Origin: Labrys okinawensis
GTDB taxonomy: Bacteria; Pseudomonadota; Alphaproteobacteria; Rhizobiales; Labraceae
NCBI RefSeq assembly: GCF_002982075.1
Contig: NZ_PUEJ01000004.1
Span: 558,001-622,000 of the forward strand
Direction of reading: 5' to 3'
DNA length: 64,000 nt
Part shown: positions 1 through 8,403 of the stretch, piece after piece
How positions within the stretch are numbered: position 1 is the first letter of the stretch
How the letters are laid out: every line of letters starts with the position of its first letter
Notes under the pieces: generated by a model
What the model saw: only the letters and a program-made list of their open reading frames with translations
Database searches by the model: none
What the model was told of the DNA's origin: nothing
Program-made: the position numbers and the translations under genes

Positions 1-302
1 CGCTCGGCCATCAGGGCCGCCGAGGTGACGGTGCCGGTCGTCATCAGGATGCGATAGCCTTCGCCGGCCAGGCGCGTCGCCAGCGGAAGCAGCGTGATGG
101 CCTCCCCGACACTGGCGCCGTGCAGCCAGGCCAGGCGCCCCTCGGGCCGAGGCCGGCCGGCAATGCCGAGGCGCTCGGGCCGGCGCGAAGCGTCCTCCTT
201 GCCGCGGCGCTGGCGCTTGTCCAGCAGCAGGCCGGCGAACGGGCGAAAGCAGCTCGTCGCCAGCCGGTAGGCCTTGAGGCTGAGGGGAAGCGCTGCGCTC
301 AC
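1..302 (-). CDS. waaA: 3-deoxy-D-manno-octulosonic acid (Kdo) transferase, N-terminal part, cut by window edge
   Basis: About 100 N-terminal codons are visible, read leftward from a GTG at 302; the rest lies outside the window. The translation shows the WaaA/KdtA pattern: an early YRL, GKED followed by RPERLG, then the HGASVGE loop and ILMTTGTVTSA, which belong to the first glycosyltransferase lobe. WaaA transfers Kdo from CMP-Kdo to the lipid A precursor at the inner membrane. The GTG overlaps the stop of the upstream acyltransferase by 4 bp (GTGA), so the two are probably translationally coupled. The identification rests on motifs and on the usual rhizobial order with DUF374 and DUF4170 genes. 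Confidence 0.87.
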   Translation of the reverse strand, partial: MSAALPLSLKAYRLATSCFRPFAGLLLDKRQRRGKEDASRRPERLGIAGRPRPEGRLAWLHGASVGEAITLLPLATRLAGEGYRILMTTGTVTSAALMAE

Positions 303-1003
303 GTGCCCGCCTTCACGAAGGTCCGCCCGACCATGGCATAGGCGGTGCGATGCGCCGCATCCAGGGCACTCTCCACCTCCAGGCGCTTTGCCTCCATCAG
401 CGTCTTGTCGGCGTCCTCCGGCACATGCACGAGATCGCCGACCACGAAGGCGCCGCGCGAAAACGGCAGGTTGATCACGGCCTTGTCCCAGGTGGAGAGC
501 TGGATCATGTTGGACGTCGCCACCGCGACCGGCACGATCGGCCGTCCCGACAGCCGCGCCAGCGTAACGATGCCGAGCCCGGCCACGCCGCCGGTGCGCG
601 GCACATCCGCCGTCACCCCCACAGACTGGCCGCCCTTCAGCGTTGCCACCAGCTCGCGCAGGGCCGCCGGGCCCCCCTTGTGGTGCTGGCGCTGGGGCCT
701 GCCGCCCGAGCCGCGCACCAGGCCGAGCCCCAGACGCGTCACCGCAACCGCATTGATCTCGCCATCGCCATGGCGCGAGATCAGGATGCGGAACTCATGC
801 CCCTCGCGGCGCATGAAGGGCACCAGGAAATGCTGCCCGTGCCACATCGCCACGATATAGGGATATTGATCGCGAATGGGCGCGTAGAGATCGGCCGGGC
901 TGTCGGCAAAGCGGCTGGTGCCGTGCACGAGCTTCAACCACGCGGCGAGGCCTTCGCCGATGGCCTTCTGCACGAAGCGGGATCGGCCGATATTCTTGAT
1001 CAT
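299..1003 (-). CDS. DUF374 lysophospholipid acyltransferase-like protein
   Basis: A 234-residue protein of the DUF374 family, related to the PlsC/LpxL acyltransferase fold. Visible features are WHGQHFLVPF near residue 53, SRHGDGE near 75, GSGGR near 98 and VTADVPR near 130. The family has been linked to acylation of lipid A or lysophospholipid at the inner membrane, but the acceptor cannot be read from the sequence. It lies between the DUF4170 gene (6 bp upstream) and waaA (4-bp overlap), an arrangement that points to lipopolysaccharide core/lipid A assembly. Confidence 0.82.
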   Translation of the reverse strand: MIKNIGRSRFVQKAIGEGLAAWLKLVHGTSRFADSPADLYAPIRDQYPYIVAMWHGQHFLVPFMRREGHEFRILISRHGDGEINAVAVTRLGLGLVRGSGGRPQRQHHKGGPAALRELVATLKGGQSVGVTADVPRTGGVAGLGIVTLARLSGRPIVPVAVATSNMIQLSTWDKAVINLPFSRGAFVVGDLVHVPEDADKTLMEAKRLEVESALDAAHRTAYAMVGRTFVKAGT

Positions 1004-1009
1004 GCAGGA

Positions 1010-1255
1010 TTACGAGCGTTTCGTCGTGTCGGTCGTCGGATCGAGCAGACGGTGCAGATGCACGATGAAATAGCGCATCTGGGCGTTGTCGACGCTGGCC
1101 TGGGCCTTGGCCTTCCAGGCGGCCTGAGCGCTGGCATAATTGGGGTAGATGCCGACGATGTCGAGACCCTGAAGATCCTTGAATTCCACGCCTTCGATCG
1201 AGCTCAGCTCGCCGCCGAAGACCAGATGCAGCAATTGTTTCTGAGGTTCGCTCAT
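1010..1255 (-). CDS. DUF4170 domain protein
   Basis: An 81-residue protein with no signal peptide or membrane segment, matching the small DUF4170 family of alphaproteobacteria. It has the typical LLHLVFGGEL start, the IVGIYPNYASAQAAWKAKAQ stretch and a C-terminal YFIVHLHRLLDP. The biochemical role is unknown. It sits directly upstream of the DUF374 acyltransferase and waaA and downstream of cysQ, its usual neighbourhood in Hyphomicrobiales, so it may be co-expressed with lipid A genes. Confidence 0.75.
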   Translation of the reverse strand: MSEPQKQLLHLVFGGELSSIEGVEFKDLQGLDIVGIYPNYASAQAAWKAKAQASVDNAQMRYFIVHLHRLLDPTTDTTKRS

Positions 1256-1373
1256 CCCATACTCCTATAGCGTTTTCCAGAAAAGCCGACAGGCCTTTCG
1301 ATCAAGAAAGCGCATTAAAAACAAAGACTTAGAGAAAAAGACAATTCGGAAGAAAAGTCATTTTGCTCTAATA

Positions 1374-2192
1374 TCAGTTCATGCCCTCAAGCAGGGCAAC
1401 CAGATCGCCCTGGCGTTCGCGCCCGGCCATCACCAGCGGCCGATGCACGGGGTCGGGGCGGTTATAGACGATCTCCGTGCCGGCCACGGTGGTGAGGCGC
1501 CCGCCGGCTTCGTCGAGAATGATGTCGGCGGCCGCGATGTCCCAATCGTGCGAGGACCCCGAAGCGAAAGCGCCGTCGACGCTGCCTTCCGCCACCATGG
1601 CGATGCGCAGGGCCAAAGAGGACATCGACGAGGCCCGTGCCACCCTCGGCAAGCTACGTTGCGCCAGATCGAACATCGGCTTGGGCCCGGCAAGGGTGCG
1701 GGTGGCAGCGAGGGGTCCCTGGCTGGCCTTCACAGCGACGCCGTTCTTGAAGGCGCCCAGGCCGCGCGCTCCGGTGTAGAGATCGCCATTGCTGGGACGC
1801 AAGAGCACGCCGGCCAGCGGGCGCCCAGCCTCGACCAGCGCAGCCGAGATCACCCATTCGCCATTGCCGGCGATGAAACCCCGCGTGCCGTCGATGGGAT
1901 CGACCACCCAGACCTGCTGCTTGTCCAGGCGCTCGGCCGTATCGGCAGCCTCTTCGGACAGCCAGCCGATCGCGCTGGAAACATGGCGCAGCCGCTCGGC
2001 CAGGTGGGCATCGATGGCCAGATCTGCCTCGGTAACGGGCGACTTGTCGGCCTTGTCGAAGACCCGGGCTCCTTCGCGCGCAAAGCCGAGCCCGATCTCG
2101 CCCGCTTCCCTCACAGCCTCGATCAGCAAAGACAACGCCTCGCCCGCACTCAACCCACGGGCCATGCGCCCTGCCTCATCCTTCTCGATCAT
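1374..2192 (-). CDS. cysQ: 3'(2'),5'-bisphosphate nucleotidase / inositol monophosphatase family
   Basis: A 272-residue Mg-dependent phosphatase of the FIG superfamily. The metal-binding motifs are in order: LSEEAAD (residues about 78-84), WVVDPIDGTRGF (about 95-106) and SHDWDIAAADIILDEAGG near residue 215. CysQ removes the 3'-phosphate from PAP formed in sulfate assimilation; close relatives hydrolyse inositol phosphates. CysQ is favoured by the neighbouring DUF4170/DUF374/waaA genes, which commonly follow it in Rhizobiales. A 118-bp gap separates it from DUF4170. Confidence 0.8.
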   Translation of the reverse strand: MIEKDEAGRMARGLSAGEALSLLIEAVREAGEIGLGFAREGARVFDKADKSPVTEADLAIDAHLAERLRHVSSAIGWLSEEAADTAERLDKQQVWVVDPIDGTRGFIAGNGEWVISAALVEAGRPLAGVLLRPSNGDLYTGARGLGAFKNGVAVKASQGPLAATRTLAGPKPMFDLAQRSLPRVARASSMSSLALRIAMVAEGSVDGAFASGSSHDWDIAAADIILDEAGGRLTTVAGTEIVYNRPDPVHRPLVMAGRERQGDLVALLEGMN

Positions 2193-2269
2193 GGCTCGGA
2201 TTTAGGCGAGCAGGCCAGCGCGCGCAAGCGAGAACCATGGGTTCGGAGCAGTTGGCCTGGCAAGCCGCC

Positions 2270-2788
2270 TTACCTGCTTCGCCGGGGCACGTGATAAATC
2301 ACGGCGGTATATTTCCTGTCGCGCCGCTCCGCCTTCGGGATTCCGCCCAGGCCTTCGGCAATCCGGCGGCTCGCCAGATTCGCCTCTGCGACCGGATATT
2401 CGAAATAGCGCACGGCCGGATCCTCGGACGCCCAGTCGGCAAGCGCCCCGACGGCCTCACGGCCATAGCCTCGCCCATGTTCGTCTTCCCGGATCCAGAT
2501 GCCGAGCTCGGGCGTCCTGCTCCCGGCCCGATGCAGCCCCGCCAGGCCGAGAAACAGTCCGTCCCGCCGGCGGATGACGAAAATATAGTCGCTGCCGACC
2601 TCGGCGAGGGTGCCCCAGCTGCGCCAGACCGAGGCAAAGGCCTCGCGCGACGGCAGCGGTTCCCAGGCCATGTATCGCGTCAGGCTCGGCGTGATGCAGG
2701 CGAAGATCTCATCGGCGTCATCGGCTTCGAAGGGCCTGAGCAGGAGACGTTCGCTGGCAAGGCCGGAGGGCGGCGGGTCGAGGGGCAC
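2270..2788 (-). CDS. GNAT-family N-acetyltransferase (RimJ/RimL type)
   Basis: A 172-residue single-domain GNAT protein. It opens with the usual SERLLLRPFEADDADE, followed by a beta strand and the acetyl-CoA pyrophosphate loop region EHGRGYGREAV near residue 105, then VAEANLASRRIAEGLG near 140. The family acetylates protein N-termini or small amines with acetyl-CoA. The substrate cannot be inferred. It is a single gene facing away from the NTF2-like gene across a 246-bp spacer. Confidence 0.8.
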   Translation of the reverse strand: MPLDPPPSGLASERLLLRPFEADDADEIFACITPSLTRYMAWEPLPSREAFASVWRSWGTLAEVGSDYIFVIRRRDGLFLGLAGLHRAGSRTPELGIWIREDEHGRGYGREAVGALADWASEDPAVRYFEYPVAEANLASRRIAEGLGGIPKAERRDRKYTAVIYHVPRRSR

Positions 2789-2859
2789 ATTGTTCTCCGC
2801 TCACGAAATGACGGCCTGCCGATGGGCGGGAACCATGACTGACGATATACCCAGGCTGG

Positions 2860-2963
2860 CCTCAATTTGAGGTCTTCCGGCGATGCGGGCAATCGACAAC
2901 GGCGATAATGTGCCTTTGGAAAGATTCGTCCAAGAAGGCCGCCGTGATTACCTCCCGCGTAAT
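2860..2963. promoter_or_regulatory. divergent promoter spacer with two small dyads
   Basis: The spacer between the GNAT gene (minus) and the NTF2-like gene (plus) carries a 13-bp palindrome, CCTCAATTTGAGG, at 2860-2872 and a second dyad, ATTAC-n7-GTAAT, at about 2946-2962. Both are operator-sized. The MmyB-type regulator encoded just downstream is one candidate binder, but that is inference only. Confidence 0.25.
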
Positions 2964-3034
2964 TGAGACGCCGCCGTCCCCCGGCCATGCTGAGCGGGCC
3001 TGAAGCGATCAGGTTTGCCAAGAGGACCCTGTCG

Positions 3035-3400
3035 ATGACCGACCCCGCCACCATTGCCCGCATCTATATCGCCACCTGGAACGAGACCGATCCGGCCCGC
3101 CGGCGCGCCCTGCTGGACGCCTCCTGGACGAATGACGCCCTCTATGTCGATCCCTTGATGCGCGGCCAGGGCCATGACGAGATCGATGGCCTGATCGCCG
3201 CCGTGCAGCAGCGCTTCCCCGATTTTCGCTTCTCCCTGATCGGCGAGGCGGACGGCCATGGCGACCATGTCCGTTTCTCCTGGCAGTTCGGCCCGGCCGG
3301 CGCGGACGGGCCGATCAAGGGCACCGATTTCGCCCGGCTCGACCAGGGGCGTCTGCATCAGGTCAGCGGTTTCCTCGACCAGGTTCCGGCGGCGGCATGA
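3035..3400 (+). CDS. NTF2-like/SnoaL-fold protein
   Basis: A 121-residue protein with the SnoaL/NTF2-like pattern: an N-terminal helix (IARIYIATWNETDPARRRAL), YVDPLMRGQGHDEIDGLI, then alternating strands ending in QVSGFLDQV. The ATG at 3035 is preferred over an in-frame ATG at 2963 because AGAGGA lies 8 bases upstream and the fold starts there. Members include isomerases, dehydratases and non-enzymatic binders; no activity can be assigned. The last bases overlap the next gene (ATGA), so the two are probably made together. Confidence 0.72.
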   Translation: MTDPATIARIYIATWNETDPARRRALLDASWTNDALYVDPLMRGQGHDEIDGLIAAVQQRFPDFRFSLIGEADGHGDHVRFSWQFGPAGADGPIKGTDFARLDQGRLHQVSGFLDQVPAAA

Positions 3401-4239
3401 GCGTCCGCAGCAATGCCCAGACCGTCCGTCGCCCGGGCGCCTCGCCACAGGCGAGGGCCGCCCGGGGGATCGGCGATCACCTGCGCGCCTGGCGCCAGCA
3501 TCGCCGCATGAGCCAGCTCGATTTCGCGCTGGAGGCGGAAATCTCGCAGCGCCATCTCAGTTTCATGGAAAGCGGCCGTTCCAAGCCGAGCCGCGAAATG
3601 GTGCTGCATCTGGCCGAGAGGCTGGAAGTGCCGCTGCGCGAGCGCAATGCCCTGCTGCTCGCGGCCGGCTATGCACCCATCTATCAGGAGCGCGGGCTGG
3701 ACGATCCGGCCCTCGCCCCGGCCCGCGAGGCGATCGACCTCGTGATCGGGGGACACGAGCCCTATCCCGCCCTCGCCGTCGACCGCCACTGGACGCTGGT
3801 CGCCGCCAACAAGGCGGTCGCACCCTTGCTGGTCGGGGTTGCCGACAAGAGCCTGCTGGAGCCTCCGGTCAACGTCCTGCGCCTTGGTCTGCATCCCGGC
3901 GGCCTTGCGCCCCATACCGACAATCTGCCCGAATGGCGCGACCACCTGCTCGAACGCCTGCGCCAACAGATCGCCGTCAGCGGCGACGAGGTCCTGGCCC
4001 GGCTCCTGGAAGAGCTTTCCGCCTATCCGGCGCCGGCCTCGCGCCCCAAGCCCCGCGCCGACCTCGGCGGCATCGTCGTGCCTTTCGAGCTCAGGACACC
4101 GCAGGGCCTGATGTCCTTCTTCTCCACCACCACCGTGTTCGGCACGCCCGTCGACATCACCTTGTCGGAACTGGCGCTGGAGTGTTTCTATCCCGCCAAT
4201 GCCGACACGGCGGAGATTCTCAAGCGGACGGTGTTGTGA
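3397..4239 (+). CDS. XRE-family regulator with MmyB-like ligand-binding domain
   Basis: A 280-residue regulator. Residues about 22-78 form a Cro/C1 helix-turn-helix (LRAWRQHRRMSQLDFALEAE, then SFMESGRSKPS). Residues about 100-275 resemble the MmyB-like PAS-type domain that binds a ligand, with PALAVDRHWTLVAANKAV and a C-terminal LELECFYP-like region. Actinobacterial relatives bind fatty-acid-like ligands; here the ligand is unknown. It overlaps the NTF2-like gene by 4 bp, so the pair may be a self-regulated unit. Confidence 0.82.
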   Translation: MSVRSNAQTVRRPGASPQARAARGIGDHLRAWRQHRRMSQLDFALEAEISQRHLSFMESGRSKPSREMVLHLAERLEVPLRERNALLLAAGYAPIYQERGLDDPALAPAREAIDLVIGGHEPYPALAVDRHWTLVAANKAVAPLLVGVADKSLLEPPVNVLRLGLHPGGLAPHTDNLPEWRDHLLERLRQQIAVSGDEVLARLLEELSAYPAPASRPKPRADLGGIVVPFELRTPQGLMSFFSTTTVFGTPVDITLSELALECFYPANADTAEILKRTVL

Positions 4240-4252
4240 GGGGAGCGTGCGA

Positions 4253-4344
4253 GATTGGAGGGTCGATCTCCCGATCGACCATCTTGGAAACGCTGAGCGT
4301 GAGAGAGGGCGAAGACGGTCGATCGGGAGATCGACCCTCCAATC
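4253..4344. repeat. large perfect inverted repeat (28-bp arms), BIME-like
   Basis: Arms at 4253-4280 and 4317-4344 are perfect reverse complements, 28 bp each, separated by 36 bp. Each arm contains its own small hairpin (GGTCGATC-TCCC-GATCGACC), so the element is two inverted copies of a short palindrome, like a BIME. It lies between the regulator stop and the hmu locus. The element at 18485-18563 has the same design and a related core (GATCTCCAGATC). Confidence 0.8.
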
Positions 4345-4622
4345 CCGCGTCCGCCCCGGAAGGTAGTATCTATTCGCAGGGATGCCTGTTCCAGACATCT
4401 CTGTCTTTGCATAGAAAACGGGCGGGTCCCCGCCCTCGCCCACCCGGAAGCTGGAGGTCGCCTTCTCCCGGGAGGACGAGGCCGAAACCCGCCCGTCATT
4501 CCCCTCGCTGAGGGGAATGCGTGATGACCAGAGCAAAGCGCGTTTGGACGCTTGCTTGCTCTCATTCTTTGGTTCGAGGCGTCTTTGCGATTCTTGGCGT
4601 GACCACCAAATCGCAAAACGCT
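4345..4622. other. non-coding stretch with further hairpins
   Basis: No plausible gene is seen here. It contains a 10-bp inverted repeat ACGGGCGGGT (4418-4427) / ACCCGCCCGT (4487-4496) and a perfect 9-bp stem-loop ATTCCCCTC-GCT-GAGGGGAAT (4498-4518). A third dyad, TTGCGATT / AATCGCAA, lies around 4586-4617, just past the stop of the haem monooxygenase gene. These may act as terminators between the convergent transcripts or be repeat remnants. Confidence 0.45.
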
Positions 4623-4958
4623 TTAGGCTGCCTTGCTTTCGGCCGGCGCATCCAATGTCTGCAGGACTTCGAAGCCTTCGAAGACGGGATGGCCGAGCGT
4701 CAGCGCCGGGCCCTTACCGGCATTGCGATGCGACAGGCGGAAGGCCTCCGACTGGGTCCAGGCCTCGAAATCGGCCTTGGAGCGCCAGACCACATGCGAG
4801 GAATACAGGACATGATCCTCCCGCTCCGGACCACGCAGCAGGTGGAACGAGACGAAGCCGGGCAGCTTGTCGATATGCACTTCACGATCGCGCCAGACGG
4901 TCTCGAAATCCGCAGTGGATTCCTTCTTCACCTGGAAACGGTTCATGGCGATGAACAT
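4623..4958 (-). CDS. hmuQ: haem-degrading monooxygenase, IsdG/HmuQ type
   Basis: A 111-residue ABM/IsdG-fold protein: FIAMNRFQVKK at the start, PGFVSFHLLRGP near residue 33, then SHVVWRSKADFEAW and SEAFRLSH. The asparagine in MNRF and the histidine in AFRLSH fit the positions used by IsdG-type enzymes to hold and open haem. In Bradyrhizobium, HmuQ and HmuD degrade haem to biliverdin and iron. It is the last gene of the hmuR-to-hmuQ arm, 18 bp after tonB, so it would release iron from haem imported by HmuTUV. The symbol is given by analogy. Confidence 0.75.
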   Translation of the reverse strand: MFIAMNRFQVKKESTADFETVWRDREVHIDKLPGFVSFHLLRGPEREDHVLYSSHVVWRSKADFEAWTQSEAFRLSHRNAGKGPALTLGHPVFEGFEVLQTLDAPAESKAA

Positions 4959-4976
4959 GGGTAGTTCCTTTCGTTG

Positions 4977-5957
4977 TTAGGATTTTGGACATTGAACGGG
5001 GACGATGCGCGAAACGGCGCCTCCCGGTGGAGGCGGCGGCGATATTCCGCGGACGGCCGCTAGCGCGGCTCTGTCCAGTGCAGAGTCCCCCGACGGGCTG
5101 CTGAGACGTACGCTGCCAACGCTACCCGTTGCGGAGACATTGAAGCCAACATTGGCACGCCTGCCACCTTGGCACGCGATTCCGCCCATGGCCCTCACGC
5201 GACTATTCACGGCCGCGACAAGAATGGCATTGTATTTTTTCACCGCAGCACCATTGGTTCGGGCACTGTCGGCGACACCGATGTCCGACATGGCCCCCTC
5301 CCCGCCTTTCTGCGCATGACGAGTCTGCGTGGTCGTGTCGAGCTTGGCCAATCGCTTGACCTCCGGCTTATCCTTGATCGGCGTTTCGACCGCCTTCGTC
5401 TTCAAGGGTCGCTCTTTAGGCCTCTCAACCTTTTTCTTGGGCTTTTCCGGAATGGGCTTCTCGATCATCGGCTCTTTCGGCTCCGTCACCGTCTCGCTCC
5501 GCACAGTGTCGGGAACAGTCGCAACGGTCGCACTGGGCTGCGTCGACGTCGTGGTGACGACGTCAGGCACCAGCGCTGCCATCCTGTCCGGCTCGACAGG
5601 CGTCGGGAGAGCCTCTTCGGCCACCTGTACGGGCGGGGATTCCACGCTTTGCTCGTGAGGCGCCGCGGGCTCGGCGGCCACCGCATCGGGCGATATCTCG
5701 GTGACGGTATCCTCAGTCAGCGTCTCGCTCTCAGCTAACGGCGAGACGACCTCTTGCGACAGTGGCGAGCTTATCTCGTTTACGGCATCATTCGAAGGCG
5801 CCGGCATCAGCGATGCCTCGATCGGACGATCGAGGCGCGTCTCGACCCCGTCATGCGGCACCATCACCCAGGCGCCGGCGAACGCCGTCAGATGCAGGAG
5901 CGCCGCTCCCGCGATCATGCCGGCCCGCCAGTCCCTGAAGATGTCGGCCGACGTCAT
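4977..5957 (-). CDS. tonB: TonB-family energy transducer
   Basis: A 326-residue protein with one N-terminal membrane segment (residues about 13-32), a long acidic/proline/lysine-rich periplasmic spacer (EKPKKKVERPKERPLK near 170) and a C-terminal TonB fold (VGFNVSATGSVGSVRLSSPS, then ALAAVRGISPPPPPG). TonB passes proton-motive energy from ExbBD to outer membrane receptors, here presumably HmuR. Its start overlaps exbD by 4 bp. The C-terminal domain contains two cysteines, one near the end (VPVQCPKS), which is less common. Confidence 0.85.
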   Translation of the reverse strand: MTSADIFRDWRAGMIAGAALLHLTAFAGAWVMVPHDGVETRLDRPIEASLMPAPSNDAVNEISSPLSQEVVSPLAESETLTEDTVTEISPDAVAAEPAAPHEQSVESPPVQVAEEALPTPVEPDRMAALVPDVVTTTSTQPSATVATVPDTVRSETVTEPKEPMIEKPIPEKPKKKVERPKERPLKTKAVETPIKDKPEVKRLAKLDTTTQTRHAQKGGEGAMSDIGVADSARTNGAAVKKYNAILVAAVNSRVRAMGGIACQGGRRANVGFNVSATGSVGSVRLSSPSGDSALDRAALAAVRGISPPPPPGGAVSRIVPVQCPKS

Positions 5958-6415
5958 GGCTGCGGGGCCGCCTTGTCGGCCTTGCCGATGAAGGCGAGCT
6001 GGGTGACGCCGTTGCGGCTGAGATCGGCCATCAGGTCCAGCACCTTTTCATAGGGCACGCTGGCGTCGGCGCGGATATGGGCCATCACCTTGGGATCGGC
6101 GGCAAGACGGGCGCGGATATCGGCGTCGAAAGCCTCGCCGCTGCGGGCTTCCTGGCCGATATGGAGGGAGCCGTCCGCCTTGATGGACACCACCAGCGGC
6201 TCCTTGGCCGGCGACATCGCTGCCACGCCGCTCGCCTTGGGTAGGTCGACCTTGACGCCGGCCGCCAGCATGGGCGCCGTCACCATGAAGACGATGAGCA
6301 GCACCAGCATCACGTCGACGAAGGGCGTCACATTGATGTCGGAAACGGCCTTGGGCGCCCAGGACGTAGAGCCGGACCCATCGGCGCCTTCAGATTCCCC
6401 GAGGGAAAAGCTCAT
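5954..6415 (-). CDS. exbD: biopolymer transport protein ExbD
   Basis: A 153-residue ExbD/TolR-family protein. One membrane helix (residues about 28-48, INVTPFVDVMLVLLIVFMVT) carries the conserved proton-path aspartate in FVDVMLVLLIVF; the periplasmic domain follows with LPLKASG-like LPKASG and IRADASVPYEKVLDLM. It works with ExbB and TonB as the proton-driven motor. It overlaps exbB and tonB by 4 bp each, showing tight coupling. TolR is excluded by context, since tonB and haem uptake genes flank it. Confidence 0.9.
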   Translation of the reverse strand: MSFSLGESEGADGSGSTSWAPKAVSDINVTPFVDVMLVLLIVFMVTAPMLAAGVKVDLPKASGVAAMSPAKEPLVVSIKADGSLHIGQEARSGEAFDADIRARLAADPKVMAHIRADASVPYEKVLDLMADLSRNGVTQLAFIGKADKAAPQP

Positions 6416-7080
6416 TCCGCCGCCTCCCTGAAACCTGCGACCTTGACCGACGCTCCGCGGCGGGTCGCCATGGTTTCCGCCTCGCGACGCAGGATCTGCT
6501 CGAACAACCGGCCGAGCCCGGCCATGCCCTGCGAGAGGCGGTTATAGGCGATCAGCGCCGGAATGGCCGCCACCAGGCCGAGCGCCGTGGTGAACAGAGC
6601 CTCGGCAATGCCCGGCGCGACGGTCGCCAGCGAGGTATCGTTGGCGCCGGCGATGGCGGAAAACGAGTTCATCACGCCCCATACCGTGCCGAACAGGCCG
6701 ATGAAGGGCGTCACGGCGGCAATGGTGGCGAGGATCGACAGGCCAGCGTCGCTGGCGCCGACCAGCCCGCCGGCCGCCTCGCGCATCGCCCGCTCGATGC
6801 GTACCCGATATTCGCCGCCGGTCTCGCCGGGCACAGCAAGCCCGGCCGACCGCTCGCCCTGCGGCTGCAAGGCCTGCTCAACGGCCGGCGCCGCGCCGAG
6901 GCCCTTGGCGGTTGCGGCTTTCAGCAACCTACGAAGCCTCGCCTGCCGCCTCACCGTCTCGAAGCTCAGCCCCCAGGACAAGACCGAAGAGATCACGAGG
7001 ATCAGCATGACGGCCTTCACCACCGGATCGGCGTTGAGCAGCATATTCACGAAGGAAAAATGCGCGGCGGTTTCGGTCAT
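6412..7080 (-). CDS. exbB: TonB-system energiser ExbB
   Basis: A 222-residue MotA/TolQ/ExbB-family protein with three membrane helices (about residues 18-38, 128-150, 170-192). The conserved ATPFIGLFGTVWGVMNSF and APGIAEALFTTALGL motifs are present. The start at 7080 (MTETAAHF) is chosen because the family begins there; an in-frame ATG upstream at 7371 would add out-of-family sequence. It sits 67 bp after the unknown secreted protein gene and overlaps exbD. Confidence 0.9.
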   Translation of the reverse strand: MTETAAHFSFVNMLLNADPVVKAVMLILVISSVLSWGLSFETVRRQARLRRLLKAATAKGLGAAPAVEQALQPQGERSAGLAVPGETGGEYRVRIERAMREAAGGLVGASDAGLSILATIAAVTPFIGLFGTVWGVMNSFSAIAGANDTSLATVAPGIAEALFTTALGLVAAIPALIAYNRLSQGMAGLGRLFEQILRREAETMATRRGASVKVAGFREAAE

Positions 7081-7147
7081 GGCACCCTCGCTCTCACTTT
7101 TTGTTCCGACACCTGTGCGAAGCAGGCCTCGATGGAAGAATTCGGCC

Positions 7148-7576
7148 TCACTTGAAGAATTTGGGGCCCGCCTTCGAACTGACGCTGACTGCCTCGAGGC
7201 AGGAAGGAGCCCCTGCCTTGCCATTGGCGAACTGGCAGGTCGGCACGTCGTTGAGCAGGATGCTGCCGATGCCCTCGCAGGCGAGCCCGGCGACGTCGAA
7301 GGCCTTGACGATGGTCTTGTTGGCCGGGATCGGGGCGAGATCGACGGCCAGGCGCTTGGCGACCACGCCATCCGCGCCGAACATCACCAGATCGGCGCGC
7401 AGGCTCTGCACCGCTTCCGTCCGCCCGTTCACCAGCACCATGGTCAGCCGGCAATTGCCGTTCTGGGTCTCGAGCTTGTTGAGGTCGATCGACACATCGG
7501 CGGCCAGGGCCGGCAGGGGCGCCAGAACAGGCGCCAATACGGCGAGAACGGCGGCGAAGCGAGACAATTTCATCAT
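7148..7576 (-). CDS. secreted protein of unknown function in the haem operon
   Basis: A 142-residue protein with a clear Sec signal peptide (residues 1-25, ending PALA-A). The mature part has three cysteines (NGNCRL, GLACEG, PTCQF, plus PSCLEA near the C-terminus, four in all) and a beta-rich look (LTMVLVNGRTEAVQSLRADL). I do not recognise a characterised family. Its ATG overlaps the hmuV stop by 4 bp and exbB follows, so it is an integral member of the haem operon. A periplasmic role in haem handling or TonB-system function is possible but is inference. Confidence 0.7.
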   Translation of the reverse strand: MMKLSRFAAVLAVLAPVLAPLPALAADVSIDLNKLETQNGNCRLTMVLVNGRTEAVQSLRADLVMFGADGVVAKRLAVDLAPIPANKTIVKAFDVAGLACEGIGSILLNDVPTCQFANGKAGAPSCLEAVSVSSKAGPKFFK

Positions 7577-8403
7577 GCGGCTTGGTCCTGTGGAACGGCG
7601 TGCACGATGCAGGGGCCGCCATCCGGGATGGCGGTACCCACGCGCACCTTGAAGACACGCTCGATGAGGGAAGGGGTAAGGGTTTCGGCCATGACGCCCT
7701 GCGCCGCTATGCGGCCGCGATCGAGCACCAGCGCATCGTCGCCATAGATCGAAGCCAGCGTCAGATCATGCAGGGTGACCACCACGGTCGCGCCCTGTTT
7801 CGCCAATTGCCGGGCTTGGCCGAGCAGGCGGTGCTGGTGTTCGGGATCGAGGCTGGACACCGGCTCGTCCAGGATGACGAGATGCGGCTCGCCCGCCTGG
7901 CTGCGGTCGAAGATCTGCGCCACGGCCTTGGCGAAGGCCACACGCTGGCGTTCGCCGCCCGAGAGCATGGTAACGGGACGGCGGGCCAGGGATGCGAGAT
8001 CGGCACCGGCAAGCGCCGCCGCAATTGCCGCCTTGTCCCGCGCGGCGCGCGGCGTGCCGACATGGCAGAGCCGGCCGAGGGCCACGATATCCTCGACGCT
8101 ATAGGCAAAGGGACAATCGAAATGCTGCGCCATATAGGCGCGCTGGGCCGCCATCGCTGCCGGGCGCAGACCGGTGAGCGGAGCCCCGCCGAACTCGATC
8201 CCGCCTTGGGCCGTCTTGATGGCGCCGCCGATGGCGGCGAGCAAGGTCGTCTTGCCGGCGCCGTTCGGCCCCATCACGATGAGAACGCGGCCGGCTTGGG
8301 CCGCGAACGAGACCTCGTGCAGCACCGGGCGGCCGTTGCGCTCGACCGTGAGGCCGCGGACCTGAAGATTGCCGGTTTGGAGATTGCCGACCTCAAGGCT
8401 CAT
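7573..8403 (-). CDS. hmuV: haem ABC transporter ATP-binding protein
   Basis: A 276-residue ABC ATPase. Walker A is GPNGAGKTT (about residues 43-51), the signature LSGGERQRVAFA (about 147-158), Walker B LVILDEPVSSLD (about 172-183) and the switch histidine is in TLHDL. HmuV powers haem import across the inner membrane with HmuU. The ATG at 8403 is chosen because it overlaps the hmuU stop (ATGA) and begins the fold; a longer in-frame start exists but reads into hmuU. Confidence 0.9.
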   Translation of the reverse strand: MSLEVGNLQTGNLQVRGLTVERNGRPVLHEVSFAAQAGRVLIVMGPNGAGKTTLLAAIGGAIKTAQGGIEFGGAPLTGLRPAAMAAQRAYMAQHFDCPFAYSVEDIVALGRLCHVGTPRAARDKAAIAAALAGADLASLARRPVTMLSGGERQRVAFAKAVAQIFDRSQAGEPHLVILDEPVSSLDPEHQHRLLGQARQLAKQGATVVVTLHDLTLASIYGDDALVLDRGRIAAQGVMAETLTPSLIERVFKVRVGTAIPDGGPCIVHAVPQDQAA

